DNA of 63,189 nt from an uncultured Alphaproteobacteria bacterium (GTDB lineage: Bacteria > Pseudomonadota > Alphaproteobacteria > RF32 > CAG-239). The position numbers and the translations under genes were made by a program. The DNA is taken from the NCBI GenBank assembly GCA_944390895.1, contig CALXRQ010000006.1, forward strand, positions 1 through 63,189. Direction: 5' to 3'. Every line of letters begins with the position of its first letter. The first letter of the stretch is position 1. Below, one piece after another: positions 16,544 through 25,638 of the stretch. Under the pieces are notes generated by a model that was not told where the DNA came from, ran no database searches, and saw nothing but the letters and a program-made list of their open reading frames with translations.

Positions 16544-17827
16544 ATGTTAAAAAATTGGCTGCAAGCGGCACGGGTATATTACGACCGGCGGATGCTGACA
16601 ATGACCGGGCTGGGTTTTGCCAGCGGTTTTCCCTTTTTGCTGGTCAGCGGAACACTGGCGCTGTGGCTGACGGACAGCGGTATCAGTCTGGAGATGATCG
16701 CGTTGTTTTCGCTGGTGAAAACGCCGTACAGCTTCAAATGGCTGTGGTCGCCGGTGGTTGACCGCATTCGTCTGCCGTTTTTTGAGCGTTTGGGCCGCCG
16801 CCGCGGCTGGGCGGTTTTTTCGCAGCTTTTGCTGCTGGCCGCCATTTTGGGGATGTCGCTGGTTGATCCGTCGCAGGCAGTTTATCTGCTGATGTTTCTG
16901 GCTTTTCTGACTTTAATCGCTTCGGCAACACAGGATATTGTTTTGGATGCCTACCGCGTGGAGAGTTTTGATACGGAAGAGCAGGCTGCCGGAACCGCCA
17001 TATTTATTCTGGGTTATCGTCTGGGATCAATTTTTTCCGGCGCCGTGGCACTGCTGCTGGCGACGGTTTTGAGCTGGCATGAGGTTTATGCGGTTATGGC
17101 GCTGGGCGCAGTGGTCGGCATGGTGACGGTTTTGTGTTCGAGGGAGCCGAAGAACTGCAAAAAATGCGGTGCTCCGTTTAAGGGATCATGGCCGTCGCGG
17201 CTGAAGAACTTCTGGCAGACGGCGGTCAAGAGTCCGGTGGCCGATTTCGTCAAGCGCAGCGGCTGGATTTGGATTTTGCTGTTTATAATGGTTTACAAAC
17301 TGTGCGATGCCTATATGGTGCCGATGACGATGCCGTTTTATGATGCTATGGGGTTTACCAAAGCCGAAATTGCTTTTGTTACCAAGTTTTACGGAATGGG
17401 TGCGACTATTTTGGGCGGTATTGCCGGCGGGGTGATGGTCAACCGGCTGGGATTGCTGAAAGGCCTTTATATCGGCAGTATTTTGCAGGGACTGACGACG
17501 CTGATGTACGTGGTTCAGGCTCATGCCGGCAATGATCTGTATATGTTGATGGTGACGGTTTCGCTGGATAATCTGGCCGGCGGCATGAGCACCACGGCCT
17601 TTGTGGCCTATATTTCCTCGCTGTGCAACGTGGCTTATACCGCAACCCAGTATGCGCTGCTGTCTTCGTTTATGTCGCTGGCGCGCGATTTGCTGGCTTC
17701 GACTTCCGGCGTGTTGGTGAAGTTTGTCGGCTGGAGCAGTTTTTTTGTGATTACGACGCTGATGGCGGTGCCCGGACTGTTGCTGCTGGTCTATTTGCAG
17801 CGGAAATATAAAAACGTGCAGAACTGA
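16544..17827 (+). CDS. ampG: AmpG-family muropeptide permease (MFS)
   Basis: A 427-residue, 12-segment MFS transporter starting with a short cytosolic helix. The segments GFASGFPFLLVSGTLALWL, SFKWLWSPVVDR and ATQDIVLDAYRVE are characteristic of AmpG, which imports anhydro-muropeptides for cell-wall recycling through the inner membrane. A weak GGAAATTGGC region precedes the ATG. It is divergent from nrdAB and followed by a lipoprotein hydrolase gene 40 bases downstream. Confidence 0.9.
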   Translation: MLKNWLQAARVYYDRRMLTMTGLGFASGFPFLLVSGTLALWLTDSGISLEMIALFSLVKTPYSFKWLWSPVVDRIRLPFFERLGRRRGWAVFSQLLLLAAILGMSLVDPSQAVYLLMFLAFLTLIASATQDIVLDAYRVESFDTEEQAAGTAIFILGYRLGSIFSGAVALLLATVLSWHEVYAVMALGAVVGMVTVLCSREPKNCKKCGAPFKGSWPSRLKNFWQTAVKSPVADFVKRSGWIWILLFIMVYKLCDAYMVPMTMPFYDAMGFTKAEIAFVTKFYGMGATILGGIAGGVMVNRLGLLKGLYIGSILQGLTTLMYVVQAHAGNDLYMLMVTVSLDNLAGGMSTTAFVAYISSLCNVAYTATQYALLSSFMSLARDLLASTSGVLVKFVGWSSFFVITTLMAVPGLLLLVYLQRKYKNVQN

Positions 17828-17867
17828 GCGTAGGTTCCGCCCTGAATTGCGAAGAGGTGAAAAGATT

Positions 17868-18689
17868 ATGAAAAAACTTTGCGTCGTTTTGTTGGTTTTG
17901 TTTCTGGCGTCTTGCGGCAAAGACGGTCAACCGCGGGAAGTTTGGATTGAAAATGCGCAGAAAGAAACAATTTATTTGCAGATTGAAGGTAATGAAAATG
18001 CCGACAATAAAAAACTGGCTGTTATTCAGCACGGTCTGGCCTCTAATATGGAGCATCCCGCCGTGCAGACGGTGAAAAAGGCTTTTCGGGATAAGGGTTA
18101 TACGGTTATAACCTTTGACAGCAGATATTCTCTGGGCAAAAGCGACGGCGATGTAATCAATGTCAGGTTATCGGCTTTTGAAGACGATTTGAAAACGGTT
18201 ATCGGCTGGGCCCAAAATCAAAGCTTTTACAGTGAGCCGTTTGCTTTGGCCGGCCATTCTCTGGGCGGGGCTTCCGTGTTGCAATATGCCGCCGAAAATC
18301 CTTCCGCGGTTGATTATGCAGTTCCGGTAACGCCGGTCGTCAGCGGAAAAAGATGGGAAGAGAGCTGCATGGCCAATATGCCTGATTTTTGCAGAAACTG
18401 GAAAAGAAACGGGCATTATGATTACCGGGCGGCCGTCATTCCTTATGAAGTGGTCGAACAGGCCAAGAATTATGATTCTTTGCGGCTGGCAAAGGATATC
18501 AGGGCAAAAGTCCTGCTGGTTACGGCGGAAGACGACAACGTTATTGAGCCTAAAGATGTGAAGGAGCTTTATGATGCGCTTCAAACGAAAAAGTCTCTGG
18601 GCGTAATCTCTGACGGGGGACATAATTTTACGACCGAACAAAGCCGTCGGCAGTTGTATGATTTGGTAACGGATTTTTTATCTAAATGA
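17868..18689 (+). CDS. Alpha/beta-hydrolase lipoprotein
   Basis: A 273-residue predicted lipoprotein: signal peptide with lipobox LASC (Cys16), then a serine-hydrolase fold. The nucleophile elbow is GHSLGG (Ser131), HG in VIQHGLAS resembles the oxyanion hole, Asp in LLVTAEDDNV and His in SDGGHNF complete a plausible triad. The substrate is unknown; the family includes esterases and acyl hydrolases. ATG at 17868 is chosen because GAGG lies upstream and the signal peptide begins there. A terminator follows directly. Confidence 0.8.
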   Translation: MKKLCVVLLVLFLASCGKDGQPREVWIENAQKETIYLQIEGNENADNKKLAVIQHGLASNMEHPAVQTVKKAFRDKGYTVITFDSRYSLGKSDGDVINVRLSAFEDDLKTVIGWAQNQSFYSEPFALAGHSLGGASVLQYAAENPSAVDYAVPVTPVVSGKRWEESCMANMPDFCRNWKRNGHYDYRAAVIPYEVVEQAKNYDSLRLAKDIRAKVLLVTAEDDNVIEPKDVKELYDALQTKKSLGVISDGGHNFTTEQSRRQLYDLVTDFLSK

Positions 18690-18690
18690 A

Positions 18691-18720
18691 AAAAAGCGGC
18701 GTTTAAAAACGCCGCTTTTT
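18691..18720. terminator. Bidirectional terminator
   Basis: A near-perfect hairpin AAAAAGCGGCGTTT / AAACGCCGCTTTTT sits between the convergent hydrolase and SDR genes, with A and T runs on both sides. Confidence 0.85.
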
Positions 18721-18723
18721 AAT

Positions 18724-19614
18724 TCAGGCCTTGTTCGGAAGTTTGGAATATATCCAGTCGCTCAGGCAATTGGGCAATACGGACACCAGCCAGACTGCGA
18801 GGCGAAGCTGCCAGGGGAAAGCAATAATGCCTTTATTTTCGGCGATGCCCCGGGCAATGATGGCAGCGGCCTGTTCCGCCTCCATGAAAAACGGCATCGG
18901 ACAGGTGTTTTGGTCGGTAATGCGCGAACGGACAAAGCCAGGGCAGATGACGCTGACTTTGATGCCGTTTTTCTTCAGTCTGGGACGCAGGGCTTCTCCC
19001 CAGGCTTTGACGCAGGCTTTGCTGGCGCTGTAGGCCGGGCAGGTCGGCAGGCCGTGATAGCCGGCCATGGAACTGACAATGGCAATGCTGCGGTTGTCTT
19101 CGTGAAAGAATTCGACGCCGGATCTGCCAAAGCGGATGCGGTCCCAAAACGGAACGTAAAAAGCTTTTTTCTGCTTTTTCTTTTGAGAAATAAACTTGTC
19201 CAGCGAGCTCATGCCGTCGTTTTGAGCGCTGATGCGATTTTGATAGATGTCGATTGTCGGCAGGACAGTGTTTAAAACGCCGTTGACGTTGGTGGCAAAG
19301 GTCCGGTAAACCGAATCGGTGTCTTCGTTAACGGTGCCGATGCCGGCGTTGGCAATGACCAAATTAAGTTTGGCGGTTTTGTCGCATTCGCGAATCCAGT
19401 CTTCCGCGGTCCGGCGATCGGTAACGTCTATAATGCGGGGAAAAACCACCGTGCCTAATTTTTCGCATTTGGCGGCAACGATTTTAAGACGGTCTTCGTT
19501 GCGTCCGCAGATGAACAGGTTTTTTGCGACGGTGCCGGCGTAGTGCAGCGCCAGAGCCTCGCCAATGCCGGAGGTTGCGCCGGTAATCAGAATGTTTTGG
19601 TTGCGTTGGGCCAT
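18724..19614 (-). CDS. Short-chain dehydrogenase/reductase with internal insertion
   Basis: A 296-residue SDR oxidoreductase. Cofactor motif TGATSGIG is at 11-18, NAG at 89-91, and the catalytic Ser182, Tyr195 and Lys199 (YSASK) are all present. About 45 extra residues (roughly 125-173, lysine-rich KKKQKK then FYVPFWDRIRFG) sit between helix 4 and strand 5, where most SDRs have a short loop. The C-terminus is hydrophobic and could associate with membrane. The start at 19614 has AAGGAAAG upstream; the longer in-frame extension lacks SDR similarity. Substrate unknown. Confidence 0.85.
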   Translation of the reverse strand: MAQRNQNILITGATSGIGEALALHYAGTVAKNLFICGRNEDRLKIVAAKCEKLGTVVFPRIIDVTDRRTAEDWIRECDKTAKLNLVIANAGIGTVNEDTDSVYRTFATNVNGVLNTVLPTIDIYQNRISAQNDGMSSLDKFISQKKKQKKAFYVPFWDRIRFGRSGVEFFHEDNRSIAIVSSMAGYHGLPTCPAYSASKACVKAWGEALRPRLKKNGIKVSVICPGFVRSRITDQNTCPMPFFMEAEQAAAIIARGIAENKGIIAFPWQLRLAVWLVSVLPNCLSDWIYSKLPNKA

Positions 19615-19699
19615 TATTCTTTCCTTGAAGTAAAAACTTTTTAACGATTGCCGCTTATAATAGCGAAAAATGCTAAAAAAAAGTTTAAGGAGAGTTATT

Positions 19700-20608
19700 T
19701 TGACAATATCCAGCATGACGGGGTTTGCCCGGCAAAACGGAGAAAAGGCTTTCGAAACCAAAAGTTTCGGCTGGTTTTGGGAAATAAAAAGCGTTAACGG
19801 CAAGGCTCTGGACATTAAGGCCAAGTTGCCGCAGGCGTTTGACGGGCTGATGGGAATGCCGTTGAAGAACATTGCCGCCAGATATTTTGCGCGGGGCAGT
19901 TTCAGCGTTTATCTGGATTTGGAGGCTGTCGGCAGCAGCACCGAGGCTAAAATTGACGATGCCCTTTTGCAGAAACTGACGATTAAGGCGATAGAACTGT
20001 ATGAGAGTTTTCCCGACAAACTGCAGAAGCCGTCGGTCGGCGAACTGTTATCGCTGCGCGGCGTTTACGAAGCCGACGGCGCCGAGCTTAATGAGGCGGA
20101 AAATCAGGCATTGGCCGGGGCTTTGCTGGAAAGTTTTGAAGAAGGATGCCGTCGTTTGCAGCATGACCGGCAGGCCGAAGGCGAAAAAATGAAGGCCGCG
20201 CTGCTTGATATTCTGGATAAAATTGCTAATATAGTCGCAAAAGTTGAGGGAATCGCAGAAAGCCAGCCGGAAAGGCTTAAAGAAAAACTGTTGGCGCAAA
20301 TAGCCTCTCTGCTGGAGCCTTCCAACCAGATTTCTGAAGAACGTCTGGCTCAGGAAGTGGCCTTGTATGTGGCAAAAGCGGATATTCGGGAGGAAATCGA
20401 CCGGCTGAAAGCCCATCTGGTAACGGCGCAAAATCTGCTTAACTCAGGCGAAGCCGTAGGCAGAAGGCTTGATTTTTTGTGTCAGGAACTTAACCGCGAA
20501 GCCAACACGACCTGCTCCAAGTCCAGCGAAATTGACCTGACCAATTTGGGAATGTCTTTGAAGACCCTGATTGAGCAGTTTAGAGAACAAGTGCAGAATA
20601 TTGAATAA
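19700..20608 (+). CDS. yicC: YicC/YloC-family endoribonuclease
   Basis: A 302-residue YicC-family protein with the hallmark N-terminus SSMTGFAR and the C-terminal ELNREANTTCSKS region typical of the DUF1732 domain. Members are endoribonucleases implicated in RNA turnover. The start is a TTG at 19700, preceded by AAGGAGAG at a good distance; the ATG of SMTGF at 19715 is an alternative. It precedes gmk by 13 bases, the usual yicC-gmk pairing. Confidence 0.93.
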   Translation: MTISSMTGFARQNGEKAFETKSFGWFWEIKSVNGKALDIKAKLPQAFDGLMGMPLKNIAARYFARGSFSVYLDLEAVGSSTEAKIDDALLQKLTIKAIELYESFPDKLQKPSVGELLSLRGVYEADGAELNEAENQALAGALLESFEEGCRRLQHDRQAEGEKMKAALLDILDKIANIVAKVEGIAESQPERLKEKLLAQIASLLEPSNQISEERLAQEVALYVAKADIREEIDRLKAHLVTAQNLLNSGEAVGRRLDFLCQELNREANTTCSKSSEIDLTNLGMSLKTLIEQFREQVQNIE

Positions 20609-20621
20609 CAAAGGGGGAAGA

Positions 20622-21287
20622 ATGAATAATATTATTGACCGTTTAAAGAAAGTCCGCCGCGGCGCTATGTTTGTCATCGAGGGACCGTCGGGAACCGGCA
20701 AAGGCACCATTGCCAAGGAAATTCTGAAACGGGATCCGAACATTAAGTTTTCGGTTTCGGTAACGACACGCAAGCCCCGGCCGACGGAAAAAGAAGGCGT
20801 GGACTATTATTTCGTTACCAATGAGCAGTATGACGAGTTTTTGGCTCAGGACGCCTTTTACGAGCATGTAGATTCCCAATACGGCGACCGTTACGGCACG
20901 CTGCGTTCGGAAGTCGACAGCTTTATCAATGTGGGGCAGGATGTGTTGTTTGACATGGACTGGCTCGGCGCCCGTCAGATGAAAGAGAAAGCCAAGGACG
21001 ACGTGGTGACGATTTATCTGCTGCCGCCTTCGATTAAGGAGTTGCGCCAGCGTCTGGAAAATCGCGGTACCGACAGCAAGGAGCTGATTGACAAACGCAT
21101 GGCTTTGATTTTGGACAAGATGAGCCATTGGGACGAATTTGATTATGTTATTGTCAATGTCGACATTGAAGAAACCGTAACCAAAGTACAGAAAATTATT
21201 TCCGGGGAAAGAATGAAACGCGTGCGTCAGGTAGGGCTGAAACGTTTTGTTCATGAACTGGTCAAGGAAGTCAACGGGGATGAGTGA
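20622..21287 (+). CDS. gmk: Guanylate kinase
   Basis: A 221-residue kinase converting GMP to GDP. P-loop GPSGTGKG is at 21-28, followed by the GMP-binding TTRKPRPTEKEGVDYYF segment. The ATG at 20622 has AAGGGGGAAG upstream. It follows yicC and overlaps the next gene (Nudix) by eight bases, so the three are one operon. Confidence 0.97.
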   Translation: MNNIIDRLKKVRRGAMFVIEGPSGTGKGTIAKEILKRDPNIKFSVSVTTRKPRPTEKEGVDYYFVTNEQYDEFLAQDAFYEHVDSQYGDRYGTLRSEVDSFINVGQDVLFDMDWLGARQMKEKAKDDVVTIYLLPPSIKELRQRLENRGTDSKELIDKRMALILDKMSHWDEFDYVIVNVDIEETVTKVQKIISGERMKRVRQVGLKRFVHELVKEVNGDE

Positions 21288-21774
21288 CGTTTTTTATGAC
21301 CGTACCGGCAAGCCCAAATATGCCGACAATGTGATTCCGGTCAGGCAGAAGGGGTATTTTGCCATTTTGCTTAAGGACGGCAAGGTGCTGGTCACTTATC
21401 CGCCGCAAGTCGATGTGCCGGAGTTTCCCGGCGGTTCGGTTTCAAGGCGCGAAGATTTCCGCAAATGTCTGTTTCGCAAGCTTTATGAAGAAACAGGCAT
21501 TGAATTTATGTTGGATTACGGAACAAAAGAGTTTCATCAGGAGATAAATTATTTTGCCGATGACGCGCGGCCTTTCGGCGAGTATTGCGTTTATGACATG
21601 ACATTTATCGTCTACGATGCTTCTTCTTACGGTTTCGACACCGGCGTCGAGCCGTGGAAAACGCCGGAGAACGGCACTGCAGCCTGGGTAGCGGTCGAAG
21701 ATATCTTTTCGGGAAAAAACAAGGTGAATTATACGCACTGGCAGGCGGTGCAGGCTTTGTTCAAACAGGACTAA
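21280..21774 (+). CDS. Nudix hydrolase with altered Nudix box
   Basis: A 164-residue Nudix protein. The box runs from Gly52 (GGSVSRRE) to RKLYEETGI: GX5E is intact and EE is intact, but the Glu of the REUxEE signature is Lys67. In MutT that Glu is a catalytic residue, so activity may be altered. The substrate is unknown. ATG 21280 overlaps the end of gmk; stop codons of this gene and the convergent Sel1-like gene overlap. Confidence 0.82.
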   Translation: MSDVFYDRTGKPKYADNVIPVRQKGYFAILLKDGKVLVTYPPQVDVPEFPGGSVSRREDFRKCLFRKLYEETGIEFMLDYGTKEFHQEINYFADDARPFGEYCVYDMTFIVYDASSYGFDTGVEPWKTPENGTAAWVAVEDIFSGKNKVNYTHWQAVQALFKQD

Positions 21775-22334
21775 CGGGTCAGTTCGGACAGGGATTCCCT
21801 TTGCAGGCGGCTCATGGAACGATAAACCAGAGCCGCGTTTTTGTTGGCGCCGGGAACGCCGAGTTCGGCAGCGTGGCGGTAGAGGTTAAACGCCTCGATC
21901 AGGTTTTGACGCACACCGACGCCGCGGGCGTTCATCCAAGCTAAAATTTCTACCGCCCGGGCATCGTTGTCTGCAACGTGTTTGTTGATTTCTTCCAGTT
22001 CAACCGGCGTTACGCGGTTTTCTTTAACGGCTCTGACGGTGTCTTCCCATTTTTTTACGGCTGCCAGCCGCGCCTGTTCTTTTATCTGCCGTTCGTCAAT
22101 GAGGTTGATGGTCTGATTTTTTTTGATTCCGGCCGGCTGCGGCATAACGGACTTCAGTTCGTCTTCGAACAAAAGTTCGGGCTGATTGCGGTTTTTTACA
22201 AAAATCGGCAGATAGCCCTGATTGTCGTCGCGGATGATTTCGCGATAAAGTTCATCCAAACTGGCGGCGTAAGCCGGCAGCGATACGGAGAGCATAATTG
22301 CAGAACCAAAAATTAATTTTAGGTATTTGTTCAT
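21771..22334 (-). CDS. Secreted protein with a Sel1-like repeat
   Basis: A 187-residue protein with a Sec signal peptide ending at AYA-A (residue about 24). The C-terminal third contains one recognisable Sel1-type repeat (ARGVGVRQNLIEAFNLYRHA), a helical-hairpin protein-interaction motif. The middle is charged and helical. A periplasmic role is expected; function unknown. It is transcribed alone, convergent with the Nudix gene and divergent from cysK. Confidence 0.72.
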   Translation of the reverse strand: MNKYLKLIFGSAIMLSVSLPAYAASLDELYREIIRDDNQGYLPIFVKNRNQPELLFEDELKSVMPQPAGIKKNQTINLIDERQIKEQARLAAVKKWEDTVRAVKENRVTPVELEEINKHVADNDARAVEILAWMNARGVGVRQNLIEAFNLYRHAAELGVPGANKNAALVYRSMSRLQRESLSELTR

Positions 22335-22433
22335 TTCTTTATTTTATGTTTTTAAAACTTATGTTAATAGTAGCTAAGACTTGAGATTAATTAAAGATTT
22401 AATTGACCTTTATGAACATTTTAGAGGCACAAA

Positions 22434-23357
22434 ATGAAGAACATTTACAATTCCGTCGCCGAACTTGTCGGCAAAACGCCAATGGTCAGGCTTTCTAAGC
22501 TGGCCAAGAAGCACAAGGTAAAAGCGCACCTGCTGGCCAAATGCGAGTTTCTTAATCCGCTGGGGTCGGTTAAAGACCGCGTTGCTTTGAAGATGATTGA
22601 AAAAGCCGAAGAAAACAAACAGATTAACAACGATACGGTTTTTGTGGAGGCGACCAGCGGCAATACGGGCATCGGTCTGGCCGGTATTTGTGCGGCCAAA
22701 GGCTATAAACTGGTGATTACCATGCCGGAAAATATGACCAAGGAACGGATTATGCTGATGGAGCATTTCGGCGCGGAAGTGATTTTGACGCCGGCCGAAG
22801 ACGGAATGAAAGGCGCGATTGCCAAGGCGGATATACTGGCCCAGAAAAATCCCAACGTGATTCTGCTGCGCCAGTTTGAAAACGAGGCTAATCCGGATGC
22901 ACACCGTTTCGGCACCAGCATTGAGATTTTGGAAGACACCGGCGGCGATGTTGACGTCTTGGTCAGCGCGGTGGGAACTTCCGGCACTCTGACCGGCATT
23001 GCCTCGACCCTGAAAACCAATAATCCCGATCTTTATGTCGTGGCGGTCGAACCCGCTGCCAGTCCGGTTTTGAACGGCGGACAACCGGGACCGCATAAGA
23101 TTCCGGGCATCGGTGCAAACTTTGTGCCGCCTTTTTATGACAAATCGCTGGTCAGCGAAGTTGTGGACGTCAGCAACGAAGAAGCTCTTGAGATGTCAAA
23201 CGAAGTCGGTGCGCTGGAAGGTTTGAGCGCAGGAATTTCTGCCGGCGCGGCGCTGGCTGCGGCGGTAAAAATCGGCCAGCGGCCCGAGTTTAAGGGAAAA
23301 AACATTGTGGTTATCATTCCCGACGGGGTGGATAAATATTTGTCGATGATGATATGA
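22434..23357 (+). CDS. cysK: Cysteine synthase A
   Basis: A 307-residue O-acetylserine sulfhydrylase. PLP-lysine Lys47 lies in NPLGSVKDR, TSGNTGIG binds the substrate carboxylate, and GTSGTLTG binds the cofactor phosphate. It makes cysteine from O-acetylserine and sulfide. AGAGG precedes the ATG. Its TGA overlaps the tyrC start (ATGA), indicating translational coupling. cysE is not in the window. Confidence 0.95.
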   Translation: MKNIYNSVAELVGKTPMVRLSKLAKKHKVKAHLLAKCEFLNPLGSVKDRVALKMIEKAEENKQINNDTVFVEATSGNTGIGLAGICAAKGYKLVITMPENMTKERIMLMEHFGAEVILTPAEDGMKGAIAKADILAQKNPNVILLRQFENEANPDAHRFGTSIEILEDTGGDVDVLVSAVGTSGTLTGIASTLKTNNPDLYVVAVEPAASPVLNGGQPGPHKIPGIGANFVPPFYDKSLVSEVVDVSNEEALEMSNEVGALEGLSAGISAGAALAAAVKIGQRPEFKGKNIVVIIPDGVDKYLSMMI

Positions 23358-24295
23358 CGATGGCTGATATGTTGTTTGATAAAGTTGCTATTATCGGAAT
23401 CGGCCTGATCGGTTCTTCTTTGGCAAGAGTGATTAAGAACGACGGGCTGGCGGCAAAGCTGGTCTGTTTCGACGCTAATCGCGGTTATATGGAAAAAGCT
23501 CTGGAACTCGGAATTGTCGACGCCTGCGCCGGGAGTGCGGCCGAGGCGGCCAAAGACGCGGATCTGGTGGTCTTGTCGACGCCGGTCGGTGCGTATGGTG
23601 CCATTACCCGCGAGATTGCGCCGCATTTGAAAGTCGGTGCGATTGTTACCGACGTGGGATCGGTTAAAAAATATTCCCTGCAGGAAATCGAAAGCAATCT
23701 GCCTTATGACAACGGCGTAATTGTTGTGGCCGGACATCCGGTGGCGGGTACGGAAAAATCAGGACCGGAAGCCGGGTTTTACGAATTGTTTGCCGACCGC
23801 TGGTGTATCCTGACACCGTCGTCGCGCTCAACGCCGGAGGCAATTGAGAAAGTCAGCGCCATGTGGCGGTCCGCCAAAATGCGAATCGAAACCATGTCAC
23901 CCGAGCATCATGACAAGGTTATGGCGGCAGTGTCGCATCTGCCGCATCTGATTGCTTTTTCGATCGTGGGAACGGTAGCTGATCTGGAAGGATATGAGCA
24001 GCAGGAGATTATTAAATATTCCGCGTCGGGTTTTCGTGATTTTACACGCATTGCCGGTTCCGATCCGACCATGTGGCGTGACATTCTGCTCAATAACAAA
24101 ACAACGGTTCTGGAACTGATACAGCGCTTTGTCGAAGATTTGATCGCGCTGGAACGGAATATCCGCTGGAACGAAGGCGACAAGTTGTTCGAACTTTTTT
24201 CACGTACGCAGAAAATCCGCAAAGAAGTAATTGAGGCCAGGCAGCATCTGCCGGAAGCCGAAAAGCGGCTGCTGTCGGAAAATTTGAAAAACTGA
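23354..24295 (+). CDS. tyrC: Prephenate/arogenate dehydrogenase
   Basis: A 313-residue NAD(P)-dependent enzyme of tyrosine synthesis. Rossmann motif GIGLIGSS is near residue 15, with HPVAGTEKSGPEAG and SHLPHLIAF typical of the TyrA family. No fused chorismate mutase or ACT domain is present, as in the monofunctional alphaproteobacterial type. Prephenate and arogenate cannot be told apart by eye. The first of three possible starts (23354) overlaps the cysK stop. Confidence 0.9.
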   Translation: MTMADMLFDKVAIIGIGLIGSSLARVIKNDGLAAKLVCFDANRGYMEKALELGIVDACAGSAAEAAKDADLVVLSTPVGAYGAITREIAPHLKVGAIVTDVGSVKKYSLQEIESNLPYDNGVIVVAGHPVAGTEKSGPEAGFYELFADRWCILTPSSRSTPEAIEKVSAMWRSAKMRIETMSPEHHDKVMAAVSHLPHLIAFSIVGTVADLEGYEQQEIIKYSASGFRDFTRIAGSDPTMWRDILLNNKTTVLELIQRFVEDLIALERNIRWNEGDKLFELFSRTQKIRKEVIEARQHLPEAEKRLLSENLKN

Positions 24296-24356
24296 TTGCC
24301 TAATTGTTTTTGCTGGGCTAAGTTAAGCGCAAGATTAACCGAAAAAAGAATGTGAA

Positions 24357-25466
24357 ATGAAGCCGAATTCAATTTTGGGAAGATATCTGTCCAAGCAGAT
24401 AATTTTTAATTTTTTTGCCGTACTGCTGATGGTATTGGGCGTGGTGCTGCTGTTTGAAATGGTGGAACTGCTGCGCAAGGCTTCGGGACGCGATGACGTG
24501 TCTTTCTGGTTTCTGCTGGAAATTGCCGTGACCAAAATGCCCCGGACGCTGGATATGATTTTCCCGTTTGTGATGATGATTGCGGCAATGACGACTTTTT
24601 GGAAAGTCAGCAAGACCAACGAGTTTGTCATTATCCGCGCGGCCGGCGTTTCCATCTGGGGTTTTATGACGCCGGTGCTGGCGACGGTTTTTGTGCTGGG
24701 CGCGCTGAATGTGGCGTTGGTCAATCCGATTGCCGCCAGAATGTATGAGCTGTATGAAACGCTGGATTATCGTTTTGACACGCGGAATCCGAATGCTGTG
24801 CTGTTTTCCGAGCGCGGTTTGTGGACAAGGGAGGCGGTTAACGAAAATACGTTTCAGGTAATGCAGGCCAAATCTGCCCGGCAGGAGAACGACGGTTCCC
24901 TGTTTCTGCGCGACGTTTCCATTTTGGAGATGAATCGCAAGTCGCAGCCGGAGCGCCGAATCGAAGCTTTTGCCGCAACGCTGAAGGACGGTTATTTTGA
25001 TTTGAAAGACCTTAAGATATATGAGGCCGGCAAACCGACCCAGATATTAAATCATCTGGAATATAAGACGGCACTGACGGTTGACCGCATTAAGGAAAAC
25101 TTTATTGAACCCGAGGCCATTTCTTTCTGGGATTTGCCGGGAACAATTCGCTTTTACGAAATGTCCGGCTTCTCGGCACAAAAGCATAAGCTGCGTTATC
25201 TGTCGCTGCTGGTTTCTCCCTTTTTGCTGTGCGCCATGGTCTTGGTGGCGGCTGTTTTTGCCCTGCGCCCGAACAACCGGCGCGGCGGTGTCATGTATTT
25301 GATCGTGGGCGGCATTTCTACCGGTTTTCTGGTTTATTTCCTTTCGCAGCTGATTTATGCCTTTGGTCTGAACGGCACCATTCCCGGCGTTTTGGCGGTA
25401 TGGACGCCGACCCTGATTGCGACGCTGATATCGGTGTCGGTGCTGCTGCATTTGGAAGACGGTTAG
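24357..25466 (+). CDS. lptG: LPS export permease LptG
   Basis: A 369-residue YjgP/YjgQ-family permease: three N-terminal membrane segments, a periplasmic beta-jellyroll region (about 125-265), then three C-terminal segments. With LptF and the LptB ATPase it extracts lipopolysaccharide from the inner membrane. The N-terminal LGRYLSKQIIFNF fits LptG rather than LptF. lptF usually lies directly upstream but here tyrC does, so lptF must be elsewhere. Confidence 0.88.
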   Translation: MKPNSILGRYLSKQIIFNFFAVLLMVLGVVLLFEMVELLRKASGRDDVSFWFLLEIAVTKMPRTLDMIFPFVMMIAAMTTFWKVSKTNEFVIIRAAGVSIWGFMTPVLATVFVLGALNVALVNPIAARMYELYETLDYRFDTRNPNAVLFSERGLWTREAVNENTFQVMQAKSARQENDGSLFLRDVSILEMNRKSQPERRIEAFAATLKDGYFDLKDLKIYEAGKPTQILNHLEYKTALTVDRIKENFIEPEAISFWDLPGTIRFYEMSGFSAQKHKLRYLSLLVSPFLLCAMVLVAAVFALRPNNRRGGVMYLIVGGISTGFLVYFLSQLIYAFGLNGTIPGVLAVWTPTLIATLISVSVLLHLEDG

Positions 25467-25597
25467 AGAAAATCTGTCCGGCGGGGTATCTGATGCGGGA
25501 ACGGTGAATAATTTGCCCGGTTAACAGATAAAAAAATGCTGGATTTTTAAAAAGTTTTCTGTTATATGTCTTTACAGAATTGATAATATTAGATGAG

Positions 25598-25620
25598 GCG
25601 GGGTCAGAAACCCCGCTTCT
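25598..25620 (+). promoter_or_regulatory. Hairpin in the rimP-nusA leader
   Basis: A 7-bp stem GCGGGGT-cagaa-ACCCCGC followed by TTCTTTC lies just before the rimP ribosome site. It could be a weak terminator or attenuator in the leader of this operon. No T run is strong enough to be sure. Confidence 0.4.
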
Positions 25621-25638
25621 TTCGTAAGGAAACAGGAT

